A stretch of 64,000 nt of DNA from Ponticaulis sp. (GCA_002692725.1 NZLU01000067.1:124001-188000); one strand, 5' to 3'; counted from the first letter of the stretch, positions 17,527-27,610 are shown. Translations and numbers: made by a program. The notes: generated from the sequence alone by a model not told the origin.

Positions 17527-19272
17527 TTATCCCTGCTCTTCCACAATCCACGCTCTCACACGCGCTTCCAGCACATCGAGCGGCAGCGCGCCTTTCTCCA
17601 GCACCACATCGTGGAATTCGCGAATGTCGAAATCCTCACCCAGCGCCGCTTCGGCCTCTTCGCGCAGCGCCTTGATCGTCAGTTCGCCGATTTTATAGGC
17701 CAGAGCCTGCCCCGGCCAACCGATATAGCGGGTGACTTCCGTTTTGATGTTCAGCTCTGCCAGAGCGGAATTCTCCCGGAAACAGGCCTCGCCCTCTTCG
17801 CGGCTCCAGCCATACCAGTGCATACCCGTATCCGCGACCAGGCGACAGGCGCGCCACATCTCGTAAGACAGCTGACCAAACCGCTCATAGGGCGTTTTAT
17901 AGAGCCCCATCTCACGGCCAAGATATTCTGAATACAGCCCCCAGCCCTCTCCAAAGGCGGTGGCGTAGTAAGACTTGCGATAATCCGGCACGTCTGTGAG
18001 TTCCTGGGCCAATGAGATTTGATGATGGTGTCCGGGAACAGCCTCATGCGCCGTAAGGGCTGGCAGCTCATAATAAGGCCTTTGATTCAGCGCGTAGGTG
18101 TTCACCCAGTAAATCCCGGCCCGGCCCGTTTCAGGATCACCGCCCACATACCGGCCCGTGGTATAGCCCGGCGCAATGCTCGCTGGCACGGGCTCAACGC
18201 CATAGGAGAGCCGCGGCAGGGTTTTGAAAAACTCCGGCATTTTCAGATCAATGTCTTTCGAGAGCCTTGCAGCACGCGCCATCAACTCATTTGATGATGT
18301 CGGATAAAACTGCGGATCCGTTCGAAGAAAGGCCAGAAACTCGCTGAAACTGCCCTCAAATTCGACCTCCTCAATAATGTCTTCCATCTCGCCGCGTATG
18401 CGTGCGACTTCCGCCTGCCCAATCTCATGAACCTCCTCCGGGGTCAGGTCAGACCGGGTCGTGTGCGAGGCGAGAACAGCGCGATAATACGCCTTGCCGT
18501 CCGGGAGATCGACCACGCCCGGCTTTTCGCGGGTTTGCGGCGCATACTCCTCCTCAAGAAAGGCCAGCGTTTCCGTAAAACCGCGAAGCGCCAGTTCAAT
18601 TGCAGCCTTGGCCTCCGTCTGAAGTTCGCTCTTGCGCGCGTCGCTCAGGCTCGCAGGCAGCATTTTGAAAGGCTCGAACAGATCGCTCTCATCAGGTGCC
18701 TTGGAAATCTGGTCCCTGATTTGTTCAATCACCGTGTCGAGCGGGTCCTGATAGGACACGAAACCATCCGCCAGCCCCCGGCGCATATGTGCCTCATAGG
18801 CATCCAGATGATCAGGAATGCCCAGAATCCGGGCAATCAGGGCTTCGGCATCGGCCTCGGTTTTGATGCGGGTCCGCGACACATCGAACACGATATTCGC
18901 CTGAAACCCCCAATCGCCTGTGAACGGAATGCGCATGTCATCGAATTCGGCAAGCATCACCCGATCATTCACAATCGTTCGCAAAATCGCCAGATTCAGC
19001 GCGTCATCTTCGCTGAGCTCATCGCCCTCAACGTCATTCAGCCGGACCTGAATACGCTGCAGCCCAGCCAGCATTTTCGCCTGATATTCGAGGCTGATAT
19101 CCGGCCAGTCCGGCGAAACCTCATCCTCAGCCACGCTGTCCGAATCGCCAATATCAACATCCAGAGCTTCGTAATCTGCGATAATTTCGTCGAGATTCTC
19201 GCGCGCATAGGTCGGAACCGAGCTGCAACCAGCCAGACCGCAAATAAAAACAGAAAAAAGGAGACTTCGCAT
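17527..19272 (-). CDS. DUF885 family lipoprotein, putative zinc peptidase
   Basis: A protein of about 581 residues with a signal peptide ending in the lipobox GLAGC. It carries the DUF885 hallmarks HEAVPGHHHQ and AFGEGWGLYSEYLG, a gluzincin-like arrangement suggesting a zinc metallopeptidase fold. Members of DUF885 are secreted or lipid-anchored in many Gram-negatives and their substrates are unknown. The ATG at 19272 gives a clean signal peptide; the ATG seven codons upstream is possible. It is divergent from sdhC with under 90 bases between starts. Confidence 0.85.
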   Translation of the reverse strand: MRSLLFSVFICGLAGCSSVPTYARENLDEIIADYEALDVDIGDSDSVAEDEVSPDWPDISLEYQAKMLAGLQRIQVRLNDVEGDELSEDDALNLAILRTIVNDRVMLAEFDDMRIPFTGDWGFQANIVFDVSRTRIKTEADAEALIARILGIPDHLDAYEAHMRRGLADGFVSYQDPLDTVIEQIRDQISKAPDESDLFEPFKMLPASLSDARKSELQTEAKAAIELALRGFTETLAFLEEEYAPQTREKPGVVDLPDGKAYYRAVLASHTTRSDLTPEEVHEIGQAEVARIRGEMEDIIEEVEFEGSFSEFLAFLRTDPQFYPTSSNELMARAARLSKDIDLKMPEFFKTLPRLSYGVEPVPASIAPGYTTGRYVGGDPETGRAGIYWVNTYALNQRPYYELPALTAHEAVPGHHHQISLAQELTDVPDYRKSYYATAFGEGWGLYSEYLGREMGLYKTPYERFGQLSYEMWRACRLVADTGMHWYGWSREEGEACFRENSALAELNIKTEVTRYIGWPGQALAYKIGELTIKALREEAEAALGEDFDIREFHDVVLEKGALPLDVLEARVRAWIVEEQG

Positions 19273-19356
19273 GATAAGGTCCAACCTAAACATTGACTAA
19301 GGCGATTTGAATTCTAGAACTCAACCTCAAACGAAGCTGAATTCAAGGGGCCTGTT

Positions 19357-19758
19357 TTGAGCGAGTGGAACGATCCGCGGCCAATGTCGCCGCATATCCT
19401 CGAGTGGAAATGGCATGTAACCATGCTGACATCCATCTTGCACCGCATGACGGGTGTCGGACTTTACATCGGCGCATTCGTCATGGTCGGCTGGCTTTTG
19501 TCGGTCGCGCTCGGCGCGGAAGCCTATAATGTCTATGCCGGTCTGGTCGGCTCACCGCTGGGACTTATTGTCCTGTTCCTCTTCACGCTGGCCGCCATGT
19601 ACCATCTGGCTAATGGCGTACGTCATCTCTTCTGGGATGCAGGCACAGGCTATGAAGTTGGCACGGCCAATTCTTCAGGCATTTTCACGATCGTGTTCGC
19701 CATTGTCGCCACGGGCGGCATCTGGGCCTACATTCTGTTCGGTGGAGTTTTGAGCTAA
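19357..19758 (+). CDS. sdhC: succinate dehydrogenase cytochrome b556 subunit
   Basis: A 133-residue three-helix membrane subunit starting with TTG after AAGGGG. The SdhC signature is visible in the first helix region (SILHRMTGVGLYIG) and in HLANGVRHLFWD, which holds the haem-ligand histidine. It anchors the SdhAB catalytic pair and carries ubiquinone and haem b sites. Its TAA overlaps the sdhD ATG (TAATG). Confidence 0.9.
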   Translation: MSEWNDPRPMSPHILEWKWHVTMLTSILHRMTGVGLYIGAFVMVGWLLSVALGAEAYNVYAGLVGSPLGLIVLFLFTLAAMYHLANGVRHLFWDAGTGYEVGTANSSGIFTIVFAIVATGGIWAYILFGGVLS

Positions 19759-20147
19759 TGTCTGGGAAATCCATCCGCACACCAATGAGCAAAGTCCGTG
19801 GCCTTGGGTCTGCCAAGGAAGGCGCGGGCCACTTCATCGCGCAGCGCGTCACGGCCATTGCCCTGATATTCCTGGTGCCAGCCAGCCTCGTCGCCATTCT
19901 GACGGCGGCTGTCGGTGATTACGACACGGCCATCGCATTTGTGACCAACCCGATCTTCGCAGTACTTTTGCTGTTGTTTACCGGCACGGCATTTTATCAC
20001 ATGCGGCTCGGCATGCAGGTCGTGATTGAGGATTATATCGGCAAACAAACCACGCGCCTGATCCTCCTCATGCTCAATACTTTTGTTTCAATCATCCTCT
20101 TCGCGACGGCAGCTTACTGCATTGTTCGCGTCGGGCTGGGTGGTTGA
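19758..20147 (+). CDS. sdhD: succinate dehydrogenase membrane anchor subunit
   Basis: A 129-residue protein with three membrane segments and the short histidine-bearing motif [15 protein letters not shown] typical of SdhD, which supplies a quinone-site and haem-side residue. It starts inside the sdhC stop and ends 25 bases before sdhA, so the three genes are one operon. Confidence 0.9.
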   Translation: MSGKSIRTPMSKVRGLGSAKEGAGHFIAQRVTAIALIFLVPASLVAILTAAVGDYDTAIAFVTNPIFAVLLLLFTGTAFYHMRLGMQVVIEDYIGKQTTRLILLMLNTFVSIILFATAAYCIVRVGLGG

Positions 20148-20172
20148 GAATCTCCGTTTTTTAAAGGCTGAA

Positions 20173-21966
20173 ATGATGAGCGAATATACCTGGATTGATC
20201 ACACCTATGACGTTGTCGTTGTCGGTGCGGGCGGCTCTGGCCTGCGCGCCGCGCTCGGCAGCGCAGAAGCGGGTCTCAAAACCGCGTGCATCTCAAAAGT
20301 CTTCCCGACCCGCTCGCACACCGTTGCAGCGCAGGGCGGTATCGCTGCGTCTCTCAAGAACATGGGGCCAGATGACTGGCGCTGGCATATGTTTGACACG
20401 GTGAAAGGGTCAGACTGGCTGGGTGACCAGGATGCCATCGAATATCTTGTCCGCGAGGCGCCGGCCGCTGTTTATGAGCTCGACCATTACGGCGTACCGT
20501 TTTCACGAACCGACGAGGGCAAGATTTACCAGCGCCCATTCGGCGGCCACATGCAGAATTTCGGGGAAGGCCCACCGGTACAACGCACCTGTGCCGCCGC
20601 CGACCGGACTGGCCACGCCATCCTCCACACGCTCTACGGTCAGTGCGTGAAGCAGGACACTGAATTCTTTATCGAGTATTTCGCGCTCGACCTCATCATG
20701 GATGAAGAAGGTGTCTGTCGTGGCATCACCGCGCTAAAACTCGACGATGGAACGCTGCACCGTTTCCGTGCCCAGAAAGTGGTTCTGGCGACCGGCGGTT
20801 ATGGCCGCGCTTACTTCTCCTGTACCTCTGCTCACACCTGTACAGGCGACGGAAATGCCATGGTTCTGCGCGCTGGTCTCCCTCTTCAGGACATGGAGTT
20901 CGTTCAGTTCCACCCAACCGGAATTTATGGCGCAGGCTGTCTCATCACGGAAGGCGCCCGCGGTGAAGGCGGCATCCTGCGAAACTCCGAAGGCGAACGC
21001 TTCATGGAACGTTATGCGCCAAACGCGAAAGACCTTGCGTCCCGTGACGTTGTGTCTCGCTGCATGGCGATGGAGATCCGTGAAGGTCGCGGCGTCGGTG
21101 CAGAATCAGATCATATCTTCCTGCACCTTGATCACCTCGACCCGGATGTCCTCGCTGCGCGTCTGCCTGGCATATCCGAATCAGCGAAGATTTTCGCTGG
21201 CGTCGACGTCACCAAAGAGCCGATCCCGGTTCTGCCAACCGTTCACTACAATATGGGCGGCATTCCGACCAATTATCACGGCGAGGTCCTGACCTTGCGT
21301 GATGGTGATCCAGATGCAATTGTTCAGGGTCTCTACGCGGTTGGCGAAGCGGCGTGTGTGTCCGTTCACGGTGCGAACCGCCTCGGTTCCAACTCGCTTA
21401 TCGACCTTGTTGTCTTCGGTCGCGCGACAGGACTTCGCCTCGGGGCTACCACTGAAGCCGGCGCAAGCCAACCCGAGTTCACATCATCAACCGGTGAGGC
21501 ATCGCTGACACGTCTCGACAAGTTCCGCTATTCGTCCGGCGGCACACCTACAGCTGAGCTTCGCCTGCAGATGCAAAAGGGCATGCAGACCAATTGTGCG
21601 GTCTTCCGGACCGGCGAAATCCTTGGCGAAGGTGTTGAAGCGATCAAGAGCGTCTATGCTGGCGTGCCAGATATCGGCGTGACCGACCGTGGCATGATCT
21701 GGAACACAGACCTCGTTGAAACGCTTGAGTTCGACAATTTGATTGCCCAGGCTGCTGTCACGGTGAACGGCGCGTTCAACCGAACAGAAAGCCGCGGCGC
21801 ACATGCCCGTGAAGACTATTCAGAACGCGATGACGAAAACTGGATGAAACACACGCTCGCCTGGTGTGATGACGTTGGTAATGTAAAAATCGACTATCGC
21901 CCTGTTCACTCTTACACGCTGTCTGATGACATTGAGTATATCCAGCCAAAGGCGCGCGTGTACTAA
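20173..21966 (+). CDS. sdhA: succinate dehydrogenase flavoprotein subunit
   Basis: The ATG at 20173 ([10 protein letters not shown]) follows AAAGGCTGA; the frame is open earlier but would run through sdhD. The roughly 597-residue protein has the FAD-binding start [15 protein letters not shown], the histidyl-FAD region SHTVAAQGG, the substrate segment [21 protein letters not shown] and the C-terminal R-rich active-site part. It oxidises succinate to fumarate and passes electrons to SdhB. The usual downstream partner sdhB is displaced beyond pckA. Confidence 0.95.
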   Translation: MMSEYTWIDHTYDVVVVGAGGSGLRAALGSAEAGLKTACISKVFPTRSHTVAAQGGIAASLKNMGPDDWRWHMFDTVKGSDWLGDQDAIEYLVREAPAAVYELDHYGVPFSRTDEGKIYQRPFGGHMQNFGEGPPVQRTCAAADRTGHAILHTLYGQCVKQDTEFFIEYFALDLIMDEEGVCRGITALKLDDGTLHRFRAQKVVLATGGYGRAYFSCTSAHTCTGDGNAMVLRAGLPLQDMEFVQFHPTGIYGAGCLITEGARGEGGILRNSEGERFMERYAPNAKDLASRDVVSRCMAMEIREGRGVGAESDHIFLHLDHLDPDVLAARLPGISESAKIFAGVDVTKEPIPVLPTVHYNMGGIPTNYHGEVLTLRDGDPDAIVQGLYAVGEAACVSVHGANRLGSNSLIDLVVFGRATGLRLGATTEAGASQPEFTSSTGEASLTRLDKFRYSSGGTPTAELRLQMQKGMQTNCAVFRTGEILGEGVEAIKSVYAGVPDIGVTDRGMIWNTDLVETLEFDNLIAQAAVTVNGAFNRTESRGAHAREDYSERDDENWMKHTLAWCDDVGNVKIDYRPVHSYTLSDDIEYIQPKARVY

Positions 21967-21992
21967 GCGTCTGACGCTTCACAAAACACATA

Positions 21993-22020
21993 AAGCCGGG
22001 GCTCAGCTCCGGCTTTTTTG
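21993..22020 (+). terminator. rho-independent terminator of sdhCDA
   Basis: AAGCCGG / CCGGCTT stem with extra GCT-AGC pairs and a run of six T, beginning 26 bases after the sdhA stop. Confidence 0.9.
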
Positions 22021-22048
22021 TTCCCTATTCCATTTTGTCACCCGCACA

Positions 22049-22081
22049 CAAAAAAACCGCGCAACTCTCGCTGCGCGGTTT
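22049..22081 (-). terminator. rho-independent terminator of pckA
   Basis: A perfect 10-base stem (AAACCGCGCA / TGCGCGGTTT) with, on the minus strand, a long T run after it. It lies 25 bases beyond the pckA stop and faces the sdhA terminator. Confidence 0.9.
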
Positions 22082-22105
22082 CGATAATCGGGTCAGAGAA
22101 AGCGC

Positions 22106-23719
22106 TTAGCCCTTCATTTTTTCCACAAGGGCCAGAAGTTCCGGGTCCTTCACGTGAGGAACGAACTTCTCGAAGTTCTCGACGAACATGGTTTTCAGCT
22201 TGGCGGCTTGCGCATCATACGCTGCACCATCCGACCATGTCCCACGTGGGTCCAGGATCGCTGTATCAACGCCAGGAACTTCAGTCGGCACGTCAAAGCC
22301 GAAGAGTGGATCCTTACGCATTGGCGCTGCTTTCAGAGAGCCATCGAGCGCAGCATTCAGAAGCGCGCGGGTTGCCTTAATTGGCATCCTGCTGCCTGTC
22401 CCGTAAGGACCGCCCGTCCAGCCCGTATTCACGAGCCAGCAGGTCACGCCATGCTGTTCGATCAGATCGCCCAGCAGGTCGCCGTAAATGGTAGGGTGAC
22501 GCGGCATGAATGGCGCACCAAAACAGGTTGAGAAGGTCGCTTCAGGCTCAGTGACGCCTTTTTCTGTGCCCGCAACTTTCGCCGTGTAACCAGACAGGAA
22601 CTGATACATGGCTTCGGTTGAGGTCATCCGCGCGATCGGCGGCAGAACACCAAACGCATCAGCCGTCAGCATGATGATGTTTTTCGGGTGAACCGTATGG
22701 CCCGAGATAGACGCATTCGGGATGTAGCTGATCGGATAGGCGCCGCGGGAGTTCTCCGCCAGCGTTGCATCGTCCAGATCAAGTTCACGCGTTTTTTCGT
22801 CCATGACGACGTTCTCAAGAACAGTCGCGAACTTCTGAGTTGTTGCAAAGATCTCCGGCTCAGCCTCTTTGGACAGACGGATCATCTTCGCATAGCAGCC
22901 GCCTTCAAAGTTGAAGAGACCATGTTCAGACCAGCCATGCTCGTCATCACCGATCAGCATACGGTTCGGGTCAGCCGACAGCGTGGTTTTACCTGTACCG
23001 GACAGACCAAAGAAGATGGCTGAGTCCGCTTGATTGCCCACATTGACCGAGCAATGCATCGGCATGACGCGTTTCGGCGGAAGCAGGAAGTTCAGGATAG
23101 AGAAGACAGATTTCTTCATCTCACCGGCGTATGAGGTGCCGCCAATCAGAACCAGCTTGCGTGTAAAGTCGAGGGCAACAACTGTTTTCGTACGGCAGCC
23201 ATGGCGCTCAGGGTCAGCTTCAAAGCCTGGCAGGTCGACAATTGTGAAGTCTGGATCAATGCCCGTTACAAAGCCGCGCTCTTCCATTGGCGGGCGCACC
23301 AGAAGGTGCTGAATGAACAGGCCGTGCCATGCGAATTCGGTGATCACGCGAACCTTCACCGCGTGGGTTTTGTCTGTGCCGCCTTTCAGGTCCTGCGCAA
23401 ACAGGGATTTGTCTGCCGCATAGTCCAGCATGTCTTTATGCAGGGCAGCGAATTGGTCGGATGTGATCGACTTGTTATTGTCCCACCAGACCGCGTCTTC
23501 GGTCGAGGCGTCACGCACCATGAATTTGTCTTTCGCAGAGCGACCGGTGTGTTCCCCTGTCTTCACCACCAGCGGGCCGTGCTTTGCGACCTCACCCTCG
23601 CCGCGCTCTACGGCCATCTGATACAGTACCGGGACTGTCAGATTGCGCAGGCTTTCCGGGCATGCTTCTTCGAAATTTGAAAGAGACGATTTAGCCTCTA
23701 CGACTGATACGCTTACCAT
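22106..23719 (-). CDS. pckA: phosphoenolpyruvate carboxykinase (ATP)
   Basis: The roughly 537-residue enzyme has the kinase P-loop [14 protein letters not shown], the metal/PEP motif [23 protein letters not shown] and the adenine-side segment near ENSRGAYP, all typical of ATP-dependent PEPCK. It makes PEP from oxaloacetate in gluconeogenesis. Start at 23719 is preferred to 23731 because the GGG site abuts the upstream ATG. The gene splits the succinate dehydrogenase genes: sdhCDA lie on one side and sdhB on the other, both on the opposite strand. Confidence 0.95.
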   Translation of the reverse strand: MVSVSVVEAKSSLSNFEEACPESLRNLTVPVLYQMAVERGEGEVAKHGPLVVKTGEHTGRSAKDKFMVRDASTEDAVWWDNNKSITSDQFAALHKDMLDYAADKSLFAQDLKGGTDKTHAVKVRVITEFAWHGLFIQHLLVRPPMEERGFVTGIDPDFTIVDLPGFEADPERHGCRTKTVVALDFTRKLVLIGGTSYAGEMKKSVFSILNFLLPPKRVMPMHCSVNVGNQADSAIFFGLSGTGKTTLSADPNRMLIGDDEHGWSEHGLFNFEGGCYAKMIRLSKEAEPEIFATTQKFATVLENVVMDEKTRELDLDDATLAENSRGAYPISYIPNASISGHTVHPKNIIMLTADAFGVLPPIARMTSTEAMYQFLSGYTAKVAGTEKGVTEPEATFSTCFGAPFMPRHPTIYGDLLGDLIEQHGVTCWLVNTGWTGGPYGTGSRMPIKATRALLNAALDGSLKAAPMRKDPLFGFDVPTEVPGVDTAILDPRGTWSDGAAYDAQAAKLKTMFVENFEKFVPHVKDPELLALVEKMKG

Positions 23720-23731
23720 TGGATGTCCCAT

Positions 23732-24087
23732 CCCTTTTTCATCTTTCGGGAATGGAGTTACGTGAGGCCTCGAATGTCAAGGCTGAATTCTCTTAATTAA
23801 GGCATAATAATGGCAACTTGCCATTGTCTTTTTCAAAGTCACGATCTGCATCGTAAAAAACGGTCAGATGTTAACTATACCGCACCACGTCACCCCATTC
23901 CTGATAGGCTTCAAAAAGCGCATTTGCGCACAGAAGACAATCCTGCAGATGCGAATGACGTGCAATTTGAAAAAAATATGGTTCAACATCTCGTCAGGTC
24001 AGAAAAACTGTCCTAAGCCCTTTTTCAATCTATATATCCCGATAGGGCGGTCCGGCCCGTGTAGTAAGATCTGAGGACGAGACAAGA
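23732..24087. other. 356-base region between pckA and sdhB without a convincing gene
   Basis: This divergent intergenic region must hold the promoters of pckA (left) and sdhB (right). Two frames of about 68 codons across 23810-24074 look like chance: no ribosome site and no recognisable protein pattern. The one clear structure is a perfect 8+8 palindrome at 23809-23825. Confidence 0.6.
23809..23825. promoter_or_regulatory. perfect palindrome upstream of pckA, candidate operator
   Basis: AATGGCAA-C-TTGCCATT has two perfect 8-base arms around one base and lies about 90 bases before the pckA start. It looks like a LacI- or GntR-type operator, but the cognate regulator is not in the window. Confidence 0.5.
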
Positions 24088-24867
24088 ATGGTTCAGCTGA
24101 CACTTCCGCAGAACTCCAAAGTCAAAACCGGCAAGACCTGGCCGAAGCCAGACGGGACGAATGTCAAGAAATTCAAGATTTACCGCTATGACCCTGAAGG
24201 CGGTGAGAACCCACGCTGGGATACCTATTTTGTTAATATGGATGATTGCGGGCCGATGGTCCTCGATGTCCTGATTTATATCAAAACGCATATCGACTCG
24301 ACGCTCACCTTCCGTCGGTCCTGCCGTGAGGGCATTTGTGGATCCTGCGCCATGATGATTGGTGGCCGCAACACAATTGCCTGCACCAAGGGCTGGGATG
24401 AGATCGCCGGATCGACCATCACCATCGCGCCTTTGCCGCACATGCCGGTGGTGAAGGACCTTGTGCCTGACCTCACCAATTTCTACGCGCAGCACGCTTA
24501 TGTGCAGCCCTTCCTCAAAACCGATACGCCGAAGCCAGAGAAAGAATGGCTTCAGAGCGAGGAAGACCGCGAGAAAATTGACGGCCTGTATGAGTGCATT
24601 CTCTGCGCCTGCTGCTCAACCTCCTGCCCGTCTTACTGGTGGAATGGCGACAAATATCTCGGCCCGGCTGCGCTGCTGCACGCGTATCGCTGGCTGATCG
24701 ACAGCCGCGACGAAGCCACGGGTGAGCGCCTGGATGATCTCGAAGATCCGTTCAAGCTCTATCGCTGCCACACCATCATGAATTGTGCGCAGGTCTGCCC
24801 GAAAGGCCTCAACCCGGCCAAGGCGATTGGCGAAATCAAGAAAATGCTGGTCGAGCGCGTCGCGTGA
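24088..24867 (+). CDS. sdhB: succinate dehydrogenase iron-sulfur subunit
   Basis: A 259-residue protein with the plant-type 2Fe-2S loop [11 protein letters not shown] and the two C-terminal cluster motifs [17 protein letters not shown] and [15 protein letters not shown], which bind the 4Fe-4S and 3Fe-4S centres. It carries electrons from SdhA to the membrane quinone site. It is separated from sdhCDA by the oppositely read pckA gene and must have its own promoter. Its stop overlaps the start of the next gene (TGATG), so the two lipoprotein genes after it are probably co-transcribed. Confidence 0.95.
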   Translation: MVQLTLPQNSKVKTGKTWPKPDGTNVKKFKIYRYDPEGGENPRWDTYFVNMDDCGPMVLDVLIYIKTHIDSTLTFRRSCREGICGSCAMMIGGRNTIACTKGWDEIAGSTITIAPLPHMPVVKDLVPDLTNFYAQHAYVQPFLKTDTPKPEKEWLQSEEDREKIDGLYECILCACCSTSCPSYWWNGDKYLGPAALLHAYRWLIDSRDEATGERLDDLEDPFKLYRCHTIMNCAQVCPKGLNPAKAIGEIKKMLVERVA

Positions 24868-25211
24868 TGACAAAGGATCCGATCCGCCGGATCCTTTTGA
24901 TCACCTTACTCTCCCTGTTTTCAGCTTGCTCTCAGGTGAGAGCAGAAGCGGTCGAGCTCCCGCAGCCAGATGCGCTGACGCAATTGCAGAACAACACCAT
25001 CAATGTGACCGCTGATGGTCGTTATGTTTTTCGCAACACCGACATCCCCCTCTCCGAAATATTGAGTGCGCTCGCTCAGGCCGCCCCTCCGGTTGACGAA
25101 ACGCGTATGGTTATCAGGGGCGATCCTGATGCACGGTTCAAAGACGTGATGGACCTGATGGAGTTGCTTCAGAAGAACGGCTATCATCGAGTGGCTTTGG
25201 TCGTCTCATAG
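24867..25211 (+). CDS. probable lipoprotein with ExbD/TolR-like periplasmic domain
   Basis: About 114 residues. A signal or anchor segment (ILLITLLSLFSAC) ends in a plausible lipobox; the rest has the pattern of the ExbD/TolR C-terminal domain: NNTINVTADGRYVFRNTDIPLSEIL followed by a strand with RMVIRGDPDARFKDVMDLMELLQKNGYHRVALV. ExbD and TolR normally keep a membrane helix with a key Asp and work with ExbB/TolQ; here that Asp-bearing helix is absent and no ExbB/TolQ gene is near. A periplasmic partner role is inferred only. Confidence 0.6.
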   Translation: MTKDPIRRILLITLLSLFSACSQVRAEAVELPQPDALTQLQNNTINVTADGRYVFRNTDIPLSEILSALAQAAPPVDETRMVIRGDPDARFKDVMDLMELLQKNGYHRVALVVS

Positions 25212-25220
25212 GAGCATGGA

Positions 25221-25574
25221 ATGAAGCCCAACATTGCGGTCGCCATTGTCTCTGCACTGCTCGCAGCTTGCGGAAACTTCACAGAACGCCAGATGGTGAT
25301 ACCCGCTCCGCCTGAGTCGATCATGAGCGAAGAAGCGCTGGATGAAATCAATATCACCATCGTAATCCACGCTGACAACGAAATATCGATCAATGACACT
25401 CCAATTGCCGTCTCAAGCGTTCGCTCAAAATTGACAGAGCTCCAGGCCGAGATAGAGACACTCAAAATCCTTGTCATGGCGGACCCAAAGACGAACAATA
25501 AGGTTCTGAATAAAATCGTAGATGCCGCGCGAGAATTCGGTGACGTCGGCTTCACGATAAGCTCCGCGCAGTAA
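25221..25574 (+). CDS. second lipoprotein with ExbD/TolR-like domain
   Basis: A 117-residue protein with a clear lipobox (LLAAC, C17) after a short signal peptide, then the same ExbD/TolR-like pattern: INITIVIHADNEISINDTPI, a helix (SVRSKLTELQAEIETL) and ILVMADPKTNNKVLNKIVDAAREFGDVGFTIS. It starts nine bases after the previous gene. The pair look like a tandem duplication that has diverged. No ExbB/TolQ-like partner is seen. Confidence 0.65.
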   Translation: MKPNIAVAIVSALLAACGNFTERQMVIPAPPESIMSEEALDEINITIVIHADNEISINDTPIAVSSVRSKLTELQAEIETLKILVMADPKTNNKVLNKIVDAAREFGDVGFTISSAQ

Positions 25575-25588
25575 CTTCAAAACACAAA

Positions 25589-25615
25589 CCCCCGATCGGC
25601 GAACCGACCCGGGGG
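25589..25615. terminator. GC-rich hairpin at a convergent junction
   Basis: CCCCCG / CGGGGG with an inner TCGG/CCGA stem and a cgaa loop; about ten base pairs with a two-base bulge. No T run follows, so termination is possible but not certain. Confidence 0.55.
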
Positions 25616-25642
25616 CCTGTCACGAACAGCCTGTAGGGGGGA

Positions 25643-26002
25643 TCAGCCGTTCGGGTTCGTGATATCAATCGGGTTTGTGGTCGGATCGATATCGATGATG
25701 TCGCCCGTGACCGGATCAACCGGCGGGTCCAATGGTCCGCGTCCGAATGCGCTCGAGAAACCCGGCCCCAATTGAGACGCCGCCTGCCCCGGCGTGACCG
25801 CGGCCGGTGTCGGCGTTGGCGTTGGCGTCGGAGTAGGTGTTGGCGTCGGTGACGGCGTGGGGCTTGGCGACGGCGTTATGACAGGGGGTGGCGCGGAAAT
25901 GCTGTTATTCCCATCCCCCGAACACCCGGCAAGCGCAATGCCCGCCACACCCGCCAGCAGAGCTGGCCGGGACAGAGACTTCCATGTTGATTTATAAGTC
26001 AT
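25643..26002 (-). CDS. Thr-Pro-repeat lipoprotein
   Basis: A 119-residue protein with a lipobox (IALAGC) and a central run of alternating Thr-Pro and Ser-Pro of roughly 24 residues, then an acidic tail with ITNPNG. The Pro-rich part is probably a stiff spacer across the periplasm. Function is unknown. It starts ten bases after the DUF4331 gene ends and is probably in its operon. Confidence 0.6.
   Translation of the reverse strand: MTYKSTWKSLSRPALLAGVAGIALAGCSGDGNNSISAPPPVITPSPSPTPSPTPTPTPTPTPTPTPAAVTPGQAASQLGPGFSSAFGRGPLDPPVDPVTGDIIDIDPTTNPIDITNPNG
25800..25875 (-). repeat. GGCGTT-type hexanucleotide repeat coding Thr-Pro
   Basis: Repeated GGCGTT/GGCGTC words on the + strand encode the Thr-Pro spacer of the lipoprotein; such arrays can expand or shrink by slippage. 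Confidence 0.75.
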
Positions 26003-26011
26003 CCAGACCTC

Positions 26012-27562
26012 CTATTGGCTGGTCGCGCCCGGAAGCGGATCGTTGAGATAAGGGAAGGTGTCTTTCAGTTCTGCAGCGCTGATCGGCGCACCATCCGTGA
26101 ACGGAACATCACCCACGCTGGCGTCTTCCGGCGTACACAGACCCAGATTGATGAGATCGCTCTCTTCATCCTCGACCGCGCCTTCGACCCCAAGTTCTGC
26201 GCCAAGCGGCACGGGATGGCAGAGCGCACCCATGGCGACACGCAGCTCGATATCGACCACATCGTCGCCCGGACGTCGCCCATTCGGGAAACCGGCCAGA
26301 TCTTCTGCGACGACACCGAACGGGCTCTGTGAATCGCGCGGCGTTGGCGGCACGGCGAGGTTCAGCCGCATCATTTCAGACGCCACAACATTCTCCGGCC
26401 CATTGAGGCCCGGAAAGCCGGTCAGGAAGGCCGTCACAAGATCCTGACGTGGGAAGTTTGTCGGGGCCAGCGTTTCAAGGTCTGCGCTCAGCGCGCCATT
26501 CACGGCATCTCTGAACAGAATATTCAACAGCTCCGGCAAGCTAGGATTGGTGACATAGTCAGCCAGCGCGCCATCCTGCGTTGGCTCGGCCGCATTGAAG
26601 AGATCCTTATCAGGCAACCCGATCACAACCTCATTCACCAGCGGCGCTGAAAGACGTGATTGCTGCACAAACGCGCCGCCATAGGCCGCCGTCTGTCCAT
26701 AGCTCGGGCTCGGGTCTTCGATTGAGGCTTGTGGCAGGCTGGCCGTCGTCCATGCGCCGATAATGCTGTCACCATCATCATTCAGACACTCAATCGGGAA
26801 TTCAACCGCCAGCGAAGTAACATTGGCCTTGCCGACCAGATCATCATTGGCCCGGTCTTGCTCAATACCGCCCGGGAAGGCGCCCGCTTCGATGGGCACC
26901 ATATTCACCAGGTCGAAAATCTCACCCAGATTGACGGCAAAGGCCTCCGCCCGCTGACCGGCAAACACGCGGCCACCGCCACTACATCCGGGCACATCAA
27001 AATCATAGATGAAGCTCGAGGCATAAGACGGATAATCCGGAATGGTTTTTGTCCCGGCATTGTCGAACGGTTTCTGGAAACTTCCCAGAGAGGTCCGTTC
27101 ACCCATGCGGCGATCGCCCTCAATCATGATCAGCTCATAACTTTCCGTCTCGCCCAGTGCGGCTGTGGTCGGGTCACCAGCAGTTCGCAGTGGAATTGGG
27201 ATGGTCTTGCCCGCGATGTCGAGCGTGAAGCCGGTGCCGCCGGTCAGATTATTGTCGAAGTCGAACTGGAAGGTCAGGTCTTCCACGGCATCAGCGTCTG
27301 TATCGATGTGGATCTCATAAAGCGCGTCAGGATCCATGGTGAAATAGTTCGGCCCACCATAAGGCGCCTGAAGCGGCTGATAATTGGCAATAAAGGTCAC
27401 ATACCCATCGCGACCGCTTTCATAGCTCCGGAACATGTAGAAGTCCGTGCCATCGATCTTCGGGCTTTCCGTGATGGCAGGTGCTTCGCGGTGACTGGAT
27501 GCAAGTGCTGTGGAGCTGAGAGCCAGTGAAGCCCCCAGCAAAAGGGCGTGTTTTAGTCTCAT
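26012..27562 (-). CDS. secreted DUF4331 family protein
   Basis: A 516-residue protein with signal peptide (ALSSTALASS) followed by the family start SHREAPAITESPKIDGTDFYMFRS and segments such as ADAVEDLTFQFDF. DUF4331 proteins are exported proteins of unknown function, often encoded near other secreted or sigma-factor-regulated genes. Here it leads a two-gene unit with the Thr-Pro lipoprotein and is divergent from a DUF4198 gene. ATG at 27562 gives the signal peptide at once. Confidence 0.85.
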   Translation of the reverse strand: MRLKHALLLGASLALSSTALASSHREAPAITESPKIDGTDFYMFRSYESGRDGYVTFIANYQPLQAPYGGPNYFTMDPDALYEIHIDTDADAVEDLTFQFDFDNNLTGGTGFTLDIAGKTIPIPLRTAGDPTTAALGETESYELIMIEGDRRMGERTSLGSFQKPFDNAGTKTIPDYPSYASSFIYDFDVPGCSGGGRVFAGQRAEAFAVNLGEIFDLVNMVPIEAGAFPGGIEQDRANDDLVGKANVTSLAVEFPIECLNDDGDSIIGAWTTASLPQASIEDPSPSYGQTAAYGGAFVQQSRLSAPLVNEVVIGLPDKDLFNAAEPTQDGALADYVTNPSLPELLNILFRDAVNGALSADLETLAPTNFPRQDLVTAFLTGFPGLNGPENVVASEMMRLNLAVPPTPRDSQSPFGVVAEDLAGFPNGRRPGDDVVDIELRVAMGALCHPVPLGAELGVEGAVEDEESDLINLGLCTPEDASVGDVPFTDGAPISAAELKDTFPYLNDPLPGATSQ

Positions 27563-27610
27563 GGGAGTCTCCTTATTTCTTCCCTGTCAGCTTCCGTTAC
27601 GCCCGCGCTC

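Noticed and set aside
18427..19296. + strand frame of 289 codons
   Set aside because: Antisense to the DUF885 lipoprotein gene and ending beyond its start; no motif.
23810..24074. Two frames of 68 codons in the pckA-sdhB gap
   Set aside because: No ribosome site, no conserved pattern and overlap with an obvious promoter region.
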